Shown here piece by piece: positions 10,431-19,639 of a stretch of DNA of 64,000 nt. The notes beneath the pieces are model-generated. The model searched no databases, had not been told where the DNA came from, and saw nothing but the letters and a program-made list of their open reading frames with translations. Position numbers and translations under genes: made by a program. Source of the stretch: Toxorhynchites rutilus septentrionalis (taxonomy: Eukaryota; Arthropoda; Insecta; Diptera; Culicidae). The stretch's first letter is position 1, and each line of letters starts with the position of its first letter. The stretch lies in contig NC_073746.1 of assembly GCF_029784135.1 (NCBI RefSeq), forward strand, positions 14,894,416 to 14,958,415. Reading direction: 5' to 3'.

Positions 10431-11690
10431 ATGGCCTTGAACCCGTCGAACCCGATCGTTTCTGTGCCACCTGTTTTGGAAAACGCCACACCACGTTTTA
10501 TGATCGACACCAGAATGTCGTTCCACGAGCGTGGCAAAATTCCAGCTATCGTGGCAGACTTGCCCATTTACACAGGGAATCCGCGCAACCTCGCGCAATG
10601 GATTCTCGATGTAGAAGATATATTGGAATTATTCGAAGATGGTAGAGATACATTTCACTATCATCTGATAATAAAAACTATCCGACGTAAAATTAAAGAT
10701 GAAGCAAGTGATGTACTCATCACAAACAATACTCCCGTTGAGTGGGAGGCAATAAAAAACACTTTGCGTCTGTATTACGCGGACAAAAGGGATTTGATGA
10801 CACTGGACAGCCAGCTGAAAAATATGACAAAGGCAAAGAACGAATCAATCGAAACCTACTATAGCCGGATCACCGAGATGATAACTCTCATAAGTTCCGC
10901 AATAAACTTAGACGAACAATGGCGGGGACACGAAACCGCCCTAATAAAATTATATAATATGCTTTCCTTAGATACCTTTGTGGGAGGTCTGGGAGAACCG
11001 CTCTCACTTTTTTGCAAAAACTACAAACCAAGTAATTTAGCACAGGCCTACCATTGTTGTGTAGAATACCTGAACCTAAGTGCAAGAAACGCTCCATTTA
11101 ATACACAGACACCACTGCCATTACCCGCTCCTCGTAGCAATCTACCAACGAGAAATATTACGCCACCAGTGCCCCCGCGTTATTCGCAACCCAAATTTTC
11201 AAATTTCCGCCCAGGAAAATTGCCAATATTACCACCTCGAAATACACCATTCAAAAGTCAAAAGTTCCAAAATACCAATTTCCAATCACAACCTAACGTA
11301 TTTGCACCCAAAAGGACATTTATGCAACCTCAACCACGACCGGAACCGATGGATACGAGCTCTATTCGTACTAATCAAATTAACTACGGTAATCGACCTT
11401 TTGCACAACGTAGGCAAGCAAGCGATTCAATGCGTGTTCACGAACCTAACGCTAAACGAATGGCAAACATCTTAGAAGAATGCCCCGATCCGGAAGAATA
11501 TGAAAAATGGTACACCGAACAATTGGAATTGAGTAAGGATGATTTCAATAACGAAAATTATGTGGAATCGTTAGAAAATTTAAATCTAAACGCCGAAAAT
11601 TCTAACGAAGCTAACACCAATCAAATGCCCGACCAAGCTGAAGAAACTAATTTTTTAGAGGACACCGATTGGGTCACGAAATGGTTTTAG
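10431..11690 (+). CDS. gag: Errantivirus Gag
   Basis: A 419-residue protein starts at ATG 10431 in a good context (GACATGG). The first half has the alpha-helical capsid features of insect gypsy Gags, including an FVGGL motif at about residue 184 in the region that follows the capsid N-terminal part. The second half is Pro, Asn, Arg and Gln rich and ends acidic. There is no CCHC zinc knuckle, which fits errantiviruses, where basic stretches replace it. The role is assembly of the particle core. The frame has no internal stop, so it appears intact. Its last 40 bases overlap the start of the pol frame and contain the slippery heptamer at 11651. Confidence 0.9.
   Translation: MALNPSNPIVSVPPVLENATPRFMIDTRMSFHERGKIPAIVADLPIYTGNPRNLAQWILDVEDILELFEDGRDTFHYHLIIKTIRRKIKDEASDVLITNNTPVEWEAIKNTLRLYYADKRDLMTLDSQLKNMTKAKNESIETYYSRITEMITLISSAINLDEQWRGHETALIKLYNMLSLDTFVGGLGEPLSLFCKNYKPSNLAQAYHCCVEYLNLSARNAPFNTQTPLPLPAPRSNLPTRNITPPVPPRYSQPKFSNFRPGKLPILPPRNTPFKSQKFQNTNFQSQPNVFAPKRTFMQPQPRPEPMDTSSIRTNQINYGNRPFAQRRQASDSMRVHEPNAKRMANILEECPDPEEYEKWYTEQLELSKDDFNNENYVESLENLNLNAENSNEANTNQMPDQAEETNFLEDTDWVTKWF
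11651..11657 (+). promoter_or_regulatory. -1 ribosomal frameshift heptamer T TTT TTA
   Basis: The heptamer is in the correct phase of gag (third base of one codon, then TTT TTA). The pol frame has a TAA at 11648-11650 right before it and is open afterwards, and gag stops at 11690, so any -1 shift must occur in this 40-base interval. T TTT TTA is the only standard slippery site I see in it. Confidence 0.8.
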
Positions 11691-13039
11691 GAGAACCTGA
11701 CGTTAAAACCCTCCCTTACGTTGAAATACCTACATCGAAAGGAGTCATTAAAATGCTCATCGATTGCGGTGCCAACGTAAATGTTATCTCAAAGAAATGG
11801 GCTAATTCATCCGGAATGCCAATAAATACCATGCGTGAACAAAACATTAAAGGTGTTATTGGTACTCAGAAAATAAAAGAATGCGTCAAATTAAAAATTT
11901 TCCACCCACTTTTGCATCGAAGTTTCAACTTTTTGGTATTCGATTTTCATCCTTTTTTTGACGGAATAATCGGAACCGAAATTCTTTTCGGCAATAGATT
12001 TAACCTTATTAGTGCGAAAAAAACCCTTAAAGTTAAATGCGATTCAGGAGATCTGAGAACCATCCCTCTAAAATTTTACAGCCCTACACCTACACGAAGA
12101 CAAGCGATAAATAACACAGAAACAACAAACATTTTAGGAAAAATTAGAATTTCCCATCTAAACGAAAATGAGCGAAATTCCTTGATACCCATCATAAATA
12201 ACATCAAAGAAGTGTTTCATAATCCCGATAACAAATTAACTTGTACCACCAACGTCGAATGCGAAATTCGAACTGTTGACGACATACCCATTTATCAGAA
12301 AGCATACCCGTATCCAATAGCATACAAATCAGAGGTCGAAAAACAAATAAGTAAACTTCTCGACGATGGTATAATAAGACCATCTAGATCCGCGTGGAAT
12401 TCACCTGTTTGGATTGTCCCTAAAAAACTGAACGCCTCAGGGGAAAGAAAATTCCGGCTTGTCATAGATTATCGAAAATTGAACGATAAGACTATCTCGG
12501 ACAAATACCCTATGCCAGAAATATCGAACACTATAGACCAATTAGGAGGAAATAAATATTTTTCTACTCTCGATCTTGCATCCGGTTTCCATCAGATCAA
12601 GATGAAAGGAGAAGATATTGAAAAGACGGCATTTTCCGTCAATTATGGCAAATACGAATTTGTTCGTATGCCATTTGGCCTAAAAAATGCACCGGCCATC
12701 TTCCAGAGATCTATAGACGACGTATTACGACACCACATCGGGAAACGGTGCTTTGTTTATATAGACGATGTAATAGTCATGGGAAAGACACTCAAAGAAC
12801 ACCTCGAAAATCTAGAAATCATTTTGAAAACGTTACACGACGCCCATCTTAAAGTTCAGTTAGACAAGTCAGAATTCCTACACGAATCAGTGGAATTTTT
12901 AGGTTATATAATAACCAACGGAGGAATAAAACCCAACGAGAAGAAAATCGAAGCAATAAAAAAATATCCGGAACCCAGAAACCTGAAACAACTTAGAGGA
13001 TTTCTGGGCATGATGGGATATTATCGGAGATTTCGCTAA
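11651..13039 (+). CDS. pol: Errantivirus Pol, first part: protease and reverse transcriptase
   Basis: This part lies in the -1 frame relative to gag. A retroviral-type aspartic protease is at the N-terminus with LIDCGAN, where the usual Thr or Ser after the catalytic Asp is Cys. The reverse transcriptase follows, with the LVIDYRKLN, TLDLASGFHQI, MPFGLKNAP and FVYIDD motifs; the YIDD catalytic pair is at about 12757-12768. The frame ends with a stop at 13037-13039, inside a conserved stretch at the end of the polymerase core. The reading continues in another frame from about 13029, consistent with a short deletion between local direct repeats (GATTT). The enzyme would copy the RNA genome into DNA. 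As the sequence stands, one full-length Pol is not encoded. Confidence 0.88.
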   Translation, partial: FFRGHRLGHEMVLGEPDVKTLPYVEIPTSKGVIKMLIDCGANVNVISKKWANSSGMPINTMREQNIKGVIGTQKIKECVKLKIFHPLLHRSFNFLVFDFHPFFDGIIGTEILFGNRFNLISAKKTLKVKCDSGDLRTIPLKFYSPTPTRRQAINNTETTNILGKIRISHLNENERNSLIPIINNIKEVFHNPDNKLTCTTNVECEIRTVDDIPIYQKAYPYPIAYKSEVEKQISKLLDDGIIRPSRSAWNSPVWIVPKKLNASGERKFRLVIDYRKLNDKTISDKYPMPEISNTIDQLGGNKYFSTLDLASGFHQIKMKGEDIEKTAFSVNYGKYEFVRMPFGLKNAPAIFQRSIDDVLRHHIGKRCFVYIDDVIVMGKTLKEHLENLEIILKTLHDAHLKVQLDKSEFLHESVEFLGYIITNGGIKPNEKKIEAIKKYPEPRNLKQLRGFLGMMGYYRRFR

Positions 13040-14912
13040 AATAGCCAAACCCTTAACTAAACTCTTGAGAGGAGAAGGAGATCAAAGAAGTACTAAAAGT
13101 ATAAATTTCAACACTGATGAAAGAAGATGTTTCGAAAGTATGAAACGGATACTGACCGGAAATGACATCCTAACTTATCCAGATTTCTCCGAACCTTTTT
13201 GCTTAACGACCGACGCGTCTAATTTCGCGATTGGTGCTGTTTTAAGTCAAGGAAACCCTGGAAAGGATAGACCGATACATTTTGCCTCTAGAACTTTAAA
13301 CAAAACTGAAGAATCGTACAGTGCCATAGAAAAGGAACTGCTTGCGATTGTTTGGGCTTTGAAAGTATTTAGAGGATATCTCTACGGTCAGAAGGTTAAG
13401 ATCTATACAGATCACCAACCTCTAACATACAATCTTTCTCCTAAAACTTCGAATAGAAAACTCATGAACTGGAAAAATTTCATTGAAGAACATGATTATG
13501 AAATCATGTACAAACCGGGAAAATCTAATGTAGTTGCAGACGCCTTGAGTCGCGTTCAGATAAATTCATTAACGCCCACTCAACACTCTGCAGAAGACGA
13601 TGATTCCAACTACATCATTTCAACAGAAGCCCCTTTGAACAGCTTCCGTTCCCAATTAATAATTGAAATTTCAACAACTAACTCAGAAACAATAGTAACA
13701 AATCCATTTCCTGGCTATCGTAGAATTCTGATCAGAAGAACGAAATTGAACGAAGAAATTTTGACCACTATTCTAAAAGAATTTTGTGATCCAACTAAAA
13801 CCAACGGACTGTATACTTCTGAAGAAATCCTGGGACAAATCCAGGAAGTGTTTAAAAAATATTTCAGCAGGCCCGGATTGCTCAAGATTCGTTTCACCCA
13901 AATTATATTACGAGATGTTACAGACGCAGATGAGCAAACAAGAATAATTCAAGAGACTCACAATAGAGCCCACCGCGGAATCCAAGAGAATAAATTTCAG
14001 ATTTTACGTGAATTTTACTTCCCAAATATTATACAACATTTGAAGAAATTTATACGCGTTTGCGATGAATGTAACACTTCGAAATATGATCGACACCCGC
14101 TCATTATCCCTATACAAGAAACACCAATCCCTAATCATCCCTACCAAATCCTTCATATAGATATATTTCAAATAGAGTCCAACTACTTTTTATCTAGCAT
14201 TGATAAATTTAGTAAGTATGGTCGCATGATTCCTATTAGATCCCGACATGCTGTTCATATTGAGAAAGCAATATGGGAAACAGTTACCTCCTTTATCGTA
14301 CCAAGCTCCCTTGTAATGGATAACGAGCGCGCATTTCAATCACCCGATATCAAAGGGAAATTACTCGATTTGAATATCAAGTTTTATTTAACCCCAAATA
14401 GCAAATCAGAAGTAAATGGCCCTGTGGAGAGATTTCATTCCACCATCCTAGAACTATACAGAATTCAAAAGCAAATCACCCCTCACTTGCCATCCCATAA
14501 CATTATCCACATAGCAGTGGAAAAATACAATAACACAATCCACTCATCCACACTCAAAACCCCTAAGGAAATTTTATTCGGAAATCAAAGGAACCCCGAC
14601 AGACAAATTAATCCTGACGAACTAGAACAAATACGACAGAAGACTTACGACGAAATAATAGTTAGACTAAAAGAAGCCCAACACAAACAACTTGAAAGAG
14701 CAAATAAAAATAGTAAAACTGCACCTGCACTAGAAACTGGGCAAATGGTATATGTAAAAGACAAAATCATTAAACCGAAGCACAAGAAAATATTCAAGAA
14801 AACTTTTGTTCAAAATAGCAATGAAGTAACGTTCAGGAACGAAGAAAATGCAAAACTACACAAATCTAATGTAAAAAATATCAACTTATTTCCAGGATCC
14901 CAGCAGTCTTAG
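13029..14912 (+). CDS. pol: Errantivirus Pol, second part: RNase H and integrase
   Basis: The frame is open from about 13029, with no ATG until 13065-13068. RNase H shows the TTDASNFAIGAVLSQ and YSAIEKELLAIVWALK motifs. Integrase follows, with a His-His-Cys-Cys zinc-binding region (HNRAHRG, then CDEC) and a D,D,E core: Asp in HIDIFQ, Asp in VMDNER and Glu in PVERFH. The C-terminus is basic and probably contacts DNA. This part is intact but separated from the RT frame by the lesion near 13030. It would make the 4-bp staggered cut seen as TGCA at the element's own ends. Confidence 0.88.
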   Translation, partial: DFAKIAKPLTKLLRGEGDQRSTKSINFNTDERRCFESMKRILTGNDILTYPDFSEPFCLTTDASNFAIGAVLSQGNPGKDRPIHFASRTLNKTEESYSAIEKELLAIVWALKVFRGYLYGQKVKIYTDHQPLTYNLSPKTSNRKLMNWKNFIEEHDYEIMYKPGKSNVVADALSRVQINSLTPTQHSAEDDDSNYIISTEAPLNSFRSQLIIEISTTNSETIVTNPFPGYRRILIRRTKLNEEILTTILKEFCDPTKTNGLYTSEEILGQIQEVFKKYFSRPGLLKIRFTQIILRDVTDADEQTRIIQETHNRAHRGIQENKFQILREFYFPNIIQHLKKFIRVCDECNTSKYDRHPLIIPIQETPIPNHPYQILHIDIFQIESNYFLSSIDKFSKYGRMIPIRSRHAVHIEKAIWETVTSFIVPSSLVMDNERAFQSPDIKGKLLDLNIKFYLTPNSKSEVNGPVERFHSTILELYRIQKQITPHLPSHNIIHIAVEKYNNTIHSSTLKTPKEILFGNQRNPDRQINPDELEQIRQKTYDEIIVRLKEAQHKQLERANKNSKTAPALETGQMVYVKDKIIKPKHKKIFKKTFVQNSNEVTFRNEENAKLHKSNVKNINLFPGSQQS

Positions 14913-16405
14913 GAACACTGCAAATACAAAGCCTTAACCAAGAACATGTAGCAATCATACACCTATCCCAGAGCAAAATTGTAACAGGGCAGTCTAAAGT
15001 TATAAACAAAATAAACACAACAAATATAGCATTAGCCGTACACGACATCAAAACCAAGATTCTGACTAGAGAAAATGACGACCCCGAAATGACAGCTTTA
15101 CTAAAATGGAAAATAGATGAACTAGAAACAAACCTCAACCAAATACAACCGGCACACCGACGACAAAAACGATGGGACGCACTCGGAAGAGCATGGAAGT
15201 GGATGTCAGGCTCACCAGACGCAGACGATTTACGACTTATCGACTCTGGAATTCACAAAATTACCGAAAATAGTAACCAACAAATTACTATCAATGACGA
15301 TCTTTATGATGGGCTGAATAACATGACAGAAACCATTAATGATCTAATTAAGGAAGAAAATAAAACACACAGAGCAGTTAAGGCAGGAAATGATTTAATA
15401 AATATTATTCTCAATCTAGATATTATCAACCAAGAAGTATTAAAAATTCAAAATTCCATTACGCTATCAAAGTTGGGAATTGTTAATAATAGAATGCTTA
15501 CATCAAAAGAGACAGATTCCATGATTCAAATTCTTAGCGATCAAGGTATACCAACCGAATTAATAGACGAGGCACTTGGGTTCGCAAGCGTCACCATAGG
15601 CACCAACGGACAAACTATACTCTACATCATCAACATTCCAAATCTTAGCAACTCAACATATCAGCACCTGAAAATTGCTCCTATAATAACAGATTCATTA
15701 CGTATAAAACTGGAAGGAGATGAGTATCTCTACGGTAATGACAAACTTTTCCTGAAAACAGACCATTGTTCAAGATTAGGCAACTGGAGTCTTTGCAACC
15801 ACAACAGTTTGAAAGATGTTTCCTTAGACGAATGCATATCCAATATAATAATTGGCCACGACAGCAAGTGCACGTATGAGAACGTCGCGCATTACCCAAT
15901 AGTAACGGAAATGAGTCCCACAATACTACTATTAAATCAAGTGAACGATTCATTTCACAACACATGCGGAGTTTCCAATCGACGATTAATCGGATCATTC
16001 CTGATCACATACCAAAACTGCTCAGTTTCAATACGAAACATGACATTTACAAATCAAATCATAGAAACCGTTGAGCATCCAATCTTCTCGCTTTCAACAG
16101 GACTAAATGTTGTTAAGCGGAAAATAGAACAGCAAACCGACATTCATTCATTGAAAAGACTTCACCACAAAAACCTGGAACATCTGGAAAACCTGAAACT
16201 CACAACAGTTACACACCATTGGACAATAATCGGAGGATTTTCATTTACAACTTCTATGATCATAATCTTTATCATCTACATTCTTTTCAAGTTTAGAACC
16301 CAATCAGCTAAAGCAACAATCAACCCAGAAAAGTCAACCATAGATGATCATTTCGCTGACCCAGCACCAGTACATTTTTACCAACCACCATCGCTAAGAA
16401 CCTGA
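14870..16405 (+). CDS. env: Errantivirus envelope glycoprotein
   Basis: The largest ATG-started frame is 15089-16405 (438 residues), but the same frame is open upstream to 14870 and contains a good 3' splice acceptor (TTATTTCCAG, ending about 14895). As in Drosophila gypsy, Env is therefore probably made from a spliced RNA whose first exon supplies the start and signal peptide. A furin-type site RRQKR is at residues 24-28 of the ATG frame, followed by a Trp/Gly-rich stretch in the position of a fusion peptide. Several N-linked glycosylation sites and conserved Cys residues are in the middle. A hydrophobic membrane segment is at about residues 380-399, with a tail of about 39 residues. It belongs to the insect errantivirus F-like/Env group and would mediate membrane fusion. 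No stop interrupts it. Confidence 0.85.
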   Translation, partial: CKKYQLISRIPAVLGTLQIQSLNQEHVAIIHLSQSKIVTGQSKVINKINTTNIALAVHDIKTKILTRENDDPEMTALLKWKIDELETNLNQIQPAHRRQKRWDALGRAWKWMSGSPDADDLRLIDSGIHKITENSNQQITINDDLYDGLNNMTETINDLIKEENKTHRAVKAGNDLINIILNLDIINQEVLKIQNSITLSKLGIVNNRMLTSKETDSMIQILSDQGIPTELIDEALGFASVTIGTNGQTILYIINIPNLSNSTYQHLKIAPIITDSLRIKLEGDEYLYGNDKLFLKTDHCSRLGNWSLCNHNSLKDVSLDECISNIIIGHDSKCTYENVAHYPIVTEMSPTILLLNQVNDSFHNTCGVSNRRLIGSFLITYQNCSVSIRNMTFTNQIIETVEHPIFSLSTGLNVVKRKIEQQTDIHSLKRLHHKNLEHLENLKLTTVTHHWTIIGGFSFTTSMIIIFIIYILFKFRTQSAKATINPEKSTIDDHFADPAPVHFYQPPSLRT

Positions 16406-16430
16406 CCGTTGAACCAGGAGTTTCAACACT

Positions 16431-16441
16431 AGGGGAGGAGC
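16431..16441 (+). other. Errantivirus polypurine tract
   Basis: AGGGGAGGAGC lies directly against the 3' LTR, the place where plus-strand DNA synthesis is primed. Confidence 0.85.
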
Positions 16442-16677
16442 AGTTACCACCCAGGCACGGTACACCAGCAGCAGGGAGCATTGCGACCCAGTGCACCGAG
16501 TCCCAGGCACATTTTTCGCAACACTCGGCATAAAAGCAAACATTATAAAAACCATAGTGTAAGCATATTTAGGCAATCGTGTAAATCAATGAAATAATAA
16601 AGTCAGTTTACATTGTGACTCCGTTCAGGGTAGTTCAGCTTTTTTAAAAAGTTAACCGAACTTCCCCAAACGTAACT
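16442..16677 (+). repeat. Errantivirus 3' LTR
   Basis: This is the second copy of the 236-bp LTR, identical by eye to 9665-9900, followed by the TGCA duplication at 16678-16681 and then BEL pol sequence. Confidence 0.95.
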
Positions 16678-16681
16678 TGCA

Positions 16682-17528
16682 TACACCTCTTTCATTCACG
16701 AATATCTTCAACTCGGTCACATGAAACGAGTTGAGGACAGTCATGACACGAATCAATCAACACCAACCTATTACATGCCTCATCATTGCGTTGTGAGACC
16801 AGACAGCCTAACTACAAAGCTGCGCGTAGTTTTCGACGCCTTTAAACGATGGATTAATGGTGGGTCCACTCATTCAGGATGATTTGTTGGCGATCATATT
16901 GAGGTTTCGCATGCCACAATTTGCCATTATCTCAGACATCGAGAAGATGTACAGGCAAATTCTTGTTCGGGAATCTGATCAATCACTCCAGCGAATTTTA
17001 TGGAGAGAATCACCGTCGCTACCCCTAGAAACATACCAGTTGTTGACAGTCACCTACGGTACAGCTTCAGCACCGTATCTAGCGACGAAGTGCTTACAGC
17101 GGTTAGCAGAGGATGGTACTGATAGCTCTCCAGAAGCTGCAGCAGTAATCGCATCGAACTTCTACATGGATGACATGCTCACTGGAGTAGATAGAATTGA
17201 AGAAGGTCAAGGTCTCTGTATCGAATTACTTAAATTAGCAAAAGATGCCGGGTTTTCGCTTCGCAAGTGGGCTTCCAATAGCCCTGAGATTCTCAAGGCT
17301 GTACCAACACAACTTAGAGACGAACGTACGCTTTTCGAGTTAGAATCATCTGCATCGCTTATAAAGACTCTTGGACTTCAGTGGGACACATCAACAGACC
17401 AATTTCGTTTCGACGTTCTAAAACATAGGGAATCTCTTCCAATAACTAAGCGCAACTTCGTGAGTTTTCAGCTTGGTGGAAGGGACCACACTGGCTTTCT
17501 CAACCGTCACGATTTTGGCCTCCGCTAG
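16682..17528 (+). pseudogene. BEL/Pao reverse transcriptase, continued and broken
   Basis: Reading resumes the frame interrupted at 9664, with conserved BEL motifs up to LRVVFDA near 16840. A deletion and frameshift follows, and an open frame restarts at about 16857. This carries the RT core, including DIEKMYRQI and the YMDDMLTG catalytic motif at about 17162. The end of the frame (about 17460-17528) is out of frame, and sequence similar to the normal continuation is visible in another frame. The enzyme is not functional. Confidence 0.8.
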
Positions 17529-17529
17529 C

Positions 17530-18222
17530 ACGATCAAAAAACAATAATTTCACGTCGCAAGAGTTGGAAGAAAAATCGATTGCACTTCCGGCTCAGGTTC
17601 AAGAACCCAACGAACTTTTTTTGCTTTATTCGTCGTTTACCAAACTTGTACGCCTAGTGGCGTTACTGTGTCGATTTGCCAACAACGTCACTGTCATCAA
17701 CATCTGTGATCGACGCACTGGTTTACTCACAACTTCAGAGTTAAAGAAATCAACACAGCTATTAGTCATGCTCGCACAGGAAGAACGGTTCAAACAGGAT
17801 ATAGCGGAAATAACCCGCAATGGCATGGTGAAATCTACTTCTCGACTGAAGGCGCTGACACCAATTTACATAAATGGCATATTACGAGTCGGTGGCCGGC
17901 TTCGCAACGTTTCTGTGCCGTACGACCAACAGCATCCAATGATACTTCCGGACAAACACCCTCTCACTGAACTCGTCCTCGTTAACTATCATCTGAATTA
18001 CCTTCACGCCGGTCCTCAGCTGCTAAAAGCAGCAGTTCGGGACCCTTCTGGCCGCTTCGGATCCGCAATGTCGCCCGCCAAGTAGTGCACTCTTGTATTC
18101 GATGTTTTCGATGCAAACCCAATGTTCTTGAGCAGATGATGGGTGAACTACCCTACGAACGGGTGAACCCAACATTTCCGTTCCTACGGACCGCTGTCGA
18201 CTATTGTGGGCCTTTCTAATAT
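17530..18222 (+). pseudogene. BEL/Pao RNase H remnant and integrase N-terminus
   Basis: An open frame at 17564-18085 contains the region before integrase and the start of the integrase zinc-binding domain (HPLTELVLVNYHLNYLHAG). Between the RT core and this frame BEL elements normally have several hundred residues, including RNase H; here only a few dozen remain, so most of RNase H is deleted. A frameshift near 18030 moves the His/Cys region (HSCIRCFRC) to another frame, and a further frameshift or stop occurs near 18222. Confidence 0.75.
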
Positions 18223-18258
18223 CGTCCTACAAGACGAGCAACCACAATCAGGGGTTAT

Positions 18259-19155
18259 GTGGCTATATTTGTGTGCCTGGTTACAAAAGCCGTGCACGTA
18301 GAGCTCGTCAACGACCTCACAACAAACTCCTTTATAGCTGCACTCAAGCGGTTTGTAGCCCGAAGAGGCAAACCGGAACTCATTCAGTGCGATAATGCGT
18401 TAAATTTCAAGGGAGCGCAACGAGAGCTCAAGGAACTTGCTCGCTTGTTCAACTCTCAACCGCATCAAGATAGCGTAGCTCGCAGCTGTGCCGACAACGG
18501 AATAGACTTTAAGTTTATTCCTCCCAGGTCCCCGAATTTCGGTGGTCTCTGGGAAGCATCCGTAAAATCGTTAAAGAAGCACATGCTCAGAACAATAGGC
18601 AACATCATTCTGTATCATGATGAATTTCTGACGATCCTTGTTCAAATAGAGAGCGTTTTGAATTCTCGCCCACTCACGCAACTCAGCTCAGATCCGAATG
18701 ATCTTGAGGTGCTCACTCCTGGGCACTTCTTAGTTCACCGTCCGCTTTCCGCCATTCCAGAACCCGATAGGCAAGCAGTATCATTTAATCGCTTGGACCG
18801 ATGGCAACAAACGAAGGAGTATGTCCGCAGGATCTGGAAACAATGGCAGTCCGAATACCTCTCCGGCTTACAACCTCGCACTCGATGGACGCAAAGGCGT
18901 CCAAATATCACGGTGGGAACAATGGTCCTGTTGAAGGAGGAAAACCTTCCTCCGCTCAAATGGCGATTTGGCCGAGTGATCCAGGTTTTTGAAGGCGACG
19001 ATAAAACTGTACGCGTCGTCACTGTTAAAACAAAAGATGGAGAGTATCGTCGCGCTATTTCAAAAATATGTGTACTACCGATACAGAAGCCAACTCAACA
19101 CGACAGCAACTCTATCGAACAAGACTACCGTCAGAAAGACAGAACAACCATCTAA
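18259..19155 (+). pseudogene. BEL/Pao integrase core and C-terminus
   Basis: The 298-codon frame contains integrase D,D,E residues in IQCDNALNFKG and PNFGGLWEASVKSLKK; the first Asp lies in the preceding broken segment (AVDYCGPF). It ends with a C-terminal domain with VGTMVLLKEENLPPLKW, typical of BEL integrases. The frame itself is open, but it is separated from its N-terminal half by a frameshift, so it is a fragment. Confidence 0.8.
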
Positions 19156-19623
19156 AATCGATCTTCTATGCACAAGCACGCTCAGTCGCTTGGTGCCAAC
19201 GTTCGTCGTCCCATTGGGGACCCGTGGAGGCCGGTAGCCTCCATCCAGTTAAGTTTTTTTTTTCTTATCATTTACTTTTGAAAAAGTCGCCTATTTTTGT
19301 TCCAGAATTAACCACGTGCCAGGACCGGCGAGGAAGAATGACGTCCACACGCAGCATGAATTCCTTTTTGACGACTGGGGAAGCTACTACGACCATTCCG
19401 GAGAATCGATGACGTTCCATACAATGCCGCTGGGAGAACCGAGAAAAGGAGATTTGAAATACAGGAGCAGCTGACTTTCACGAAGAATTTATACAACACA
19501 GCAATGTGCAATTGAATTATTGATTATCATTGAATTATCAAACATCATTGGAATTCATACGAAGAAATAATTAGGAGATAGTATAGTTTGTTAAAAAAGA
19601 CGCCTTTTTAACGGTGGCCGGCA
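19156..19623 (+). other. BEL/Pao 3' noncoding region
   Basis: About 470 bp follow the integrase stop. It ends ACGGTGGCCGGCA directly before the LTR start, the expected place of the plus-strand primer. A T9 run is at 19255. No further gene is present. Confidence 0.6.
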
Positions 19624-19639
19624 TGTTCACGCCTAACGT
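19624..19639 (+). repeat. BEL 3' LTR remnant (16 bp)
   Basis: TGTTCACGCCTAACGT equals the first 16 bases of the 5' LTR. The next base departs, and the sequence becomes the inner part of the foldback MITE arm, so about 247 bp of LTR are missing. Confidence 0.75.

Larger units (their letters stand above)
9665..16677 (+). mobile_element. Ty3/gypsy errantivirus (insect endogenous retrovirus), nearly intact
   Basis: The 7,013-bp provirus has LTRs with AGTTA...TAACT ends typical of errantiviruses, a primer site, gag, pol in the -1 frame, env and a polypurine tract. Both LTRs are 236 bp and I find no difference between them, so the insertion is recent. Gag and env are single open frames. Pol has one visible lesion near 13026-13040, at the end of the reverse transcriptase core, that changes frame. 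The element sits in the same orientation as the BEL host element. Its envelope gene makes it formally retrovirus-like, but whether it forms infectious particles cannot be told from sequence. Confidence 0.93.
6712..19639 (+). mobile_element. Decayed BEL/Pao LTR retrotransposon, interrupted by an errantivirus
   Basis: The order is 5' LTR, tRNA-type primer site, gag with zinc knuckles, aspartic protease, reverse transcriptase, reduced RNase H region and integrase, which is the BEL/Pao arrangement. A 7,013-bp errantivirus (9665-16677) is inserted inside pol. Removing it and one TGCA copy rejoins the reading frame directly, so the BEL element was in place first. Pol downstream of the insertion has several frameshifts and at least one large internal deletion. 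Only the first 16 bases of the 3' LTR remain. The element is dead. Confidence 0.9.
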
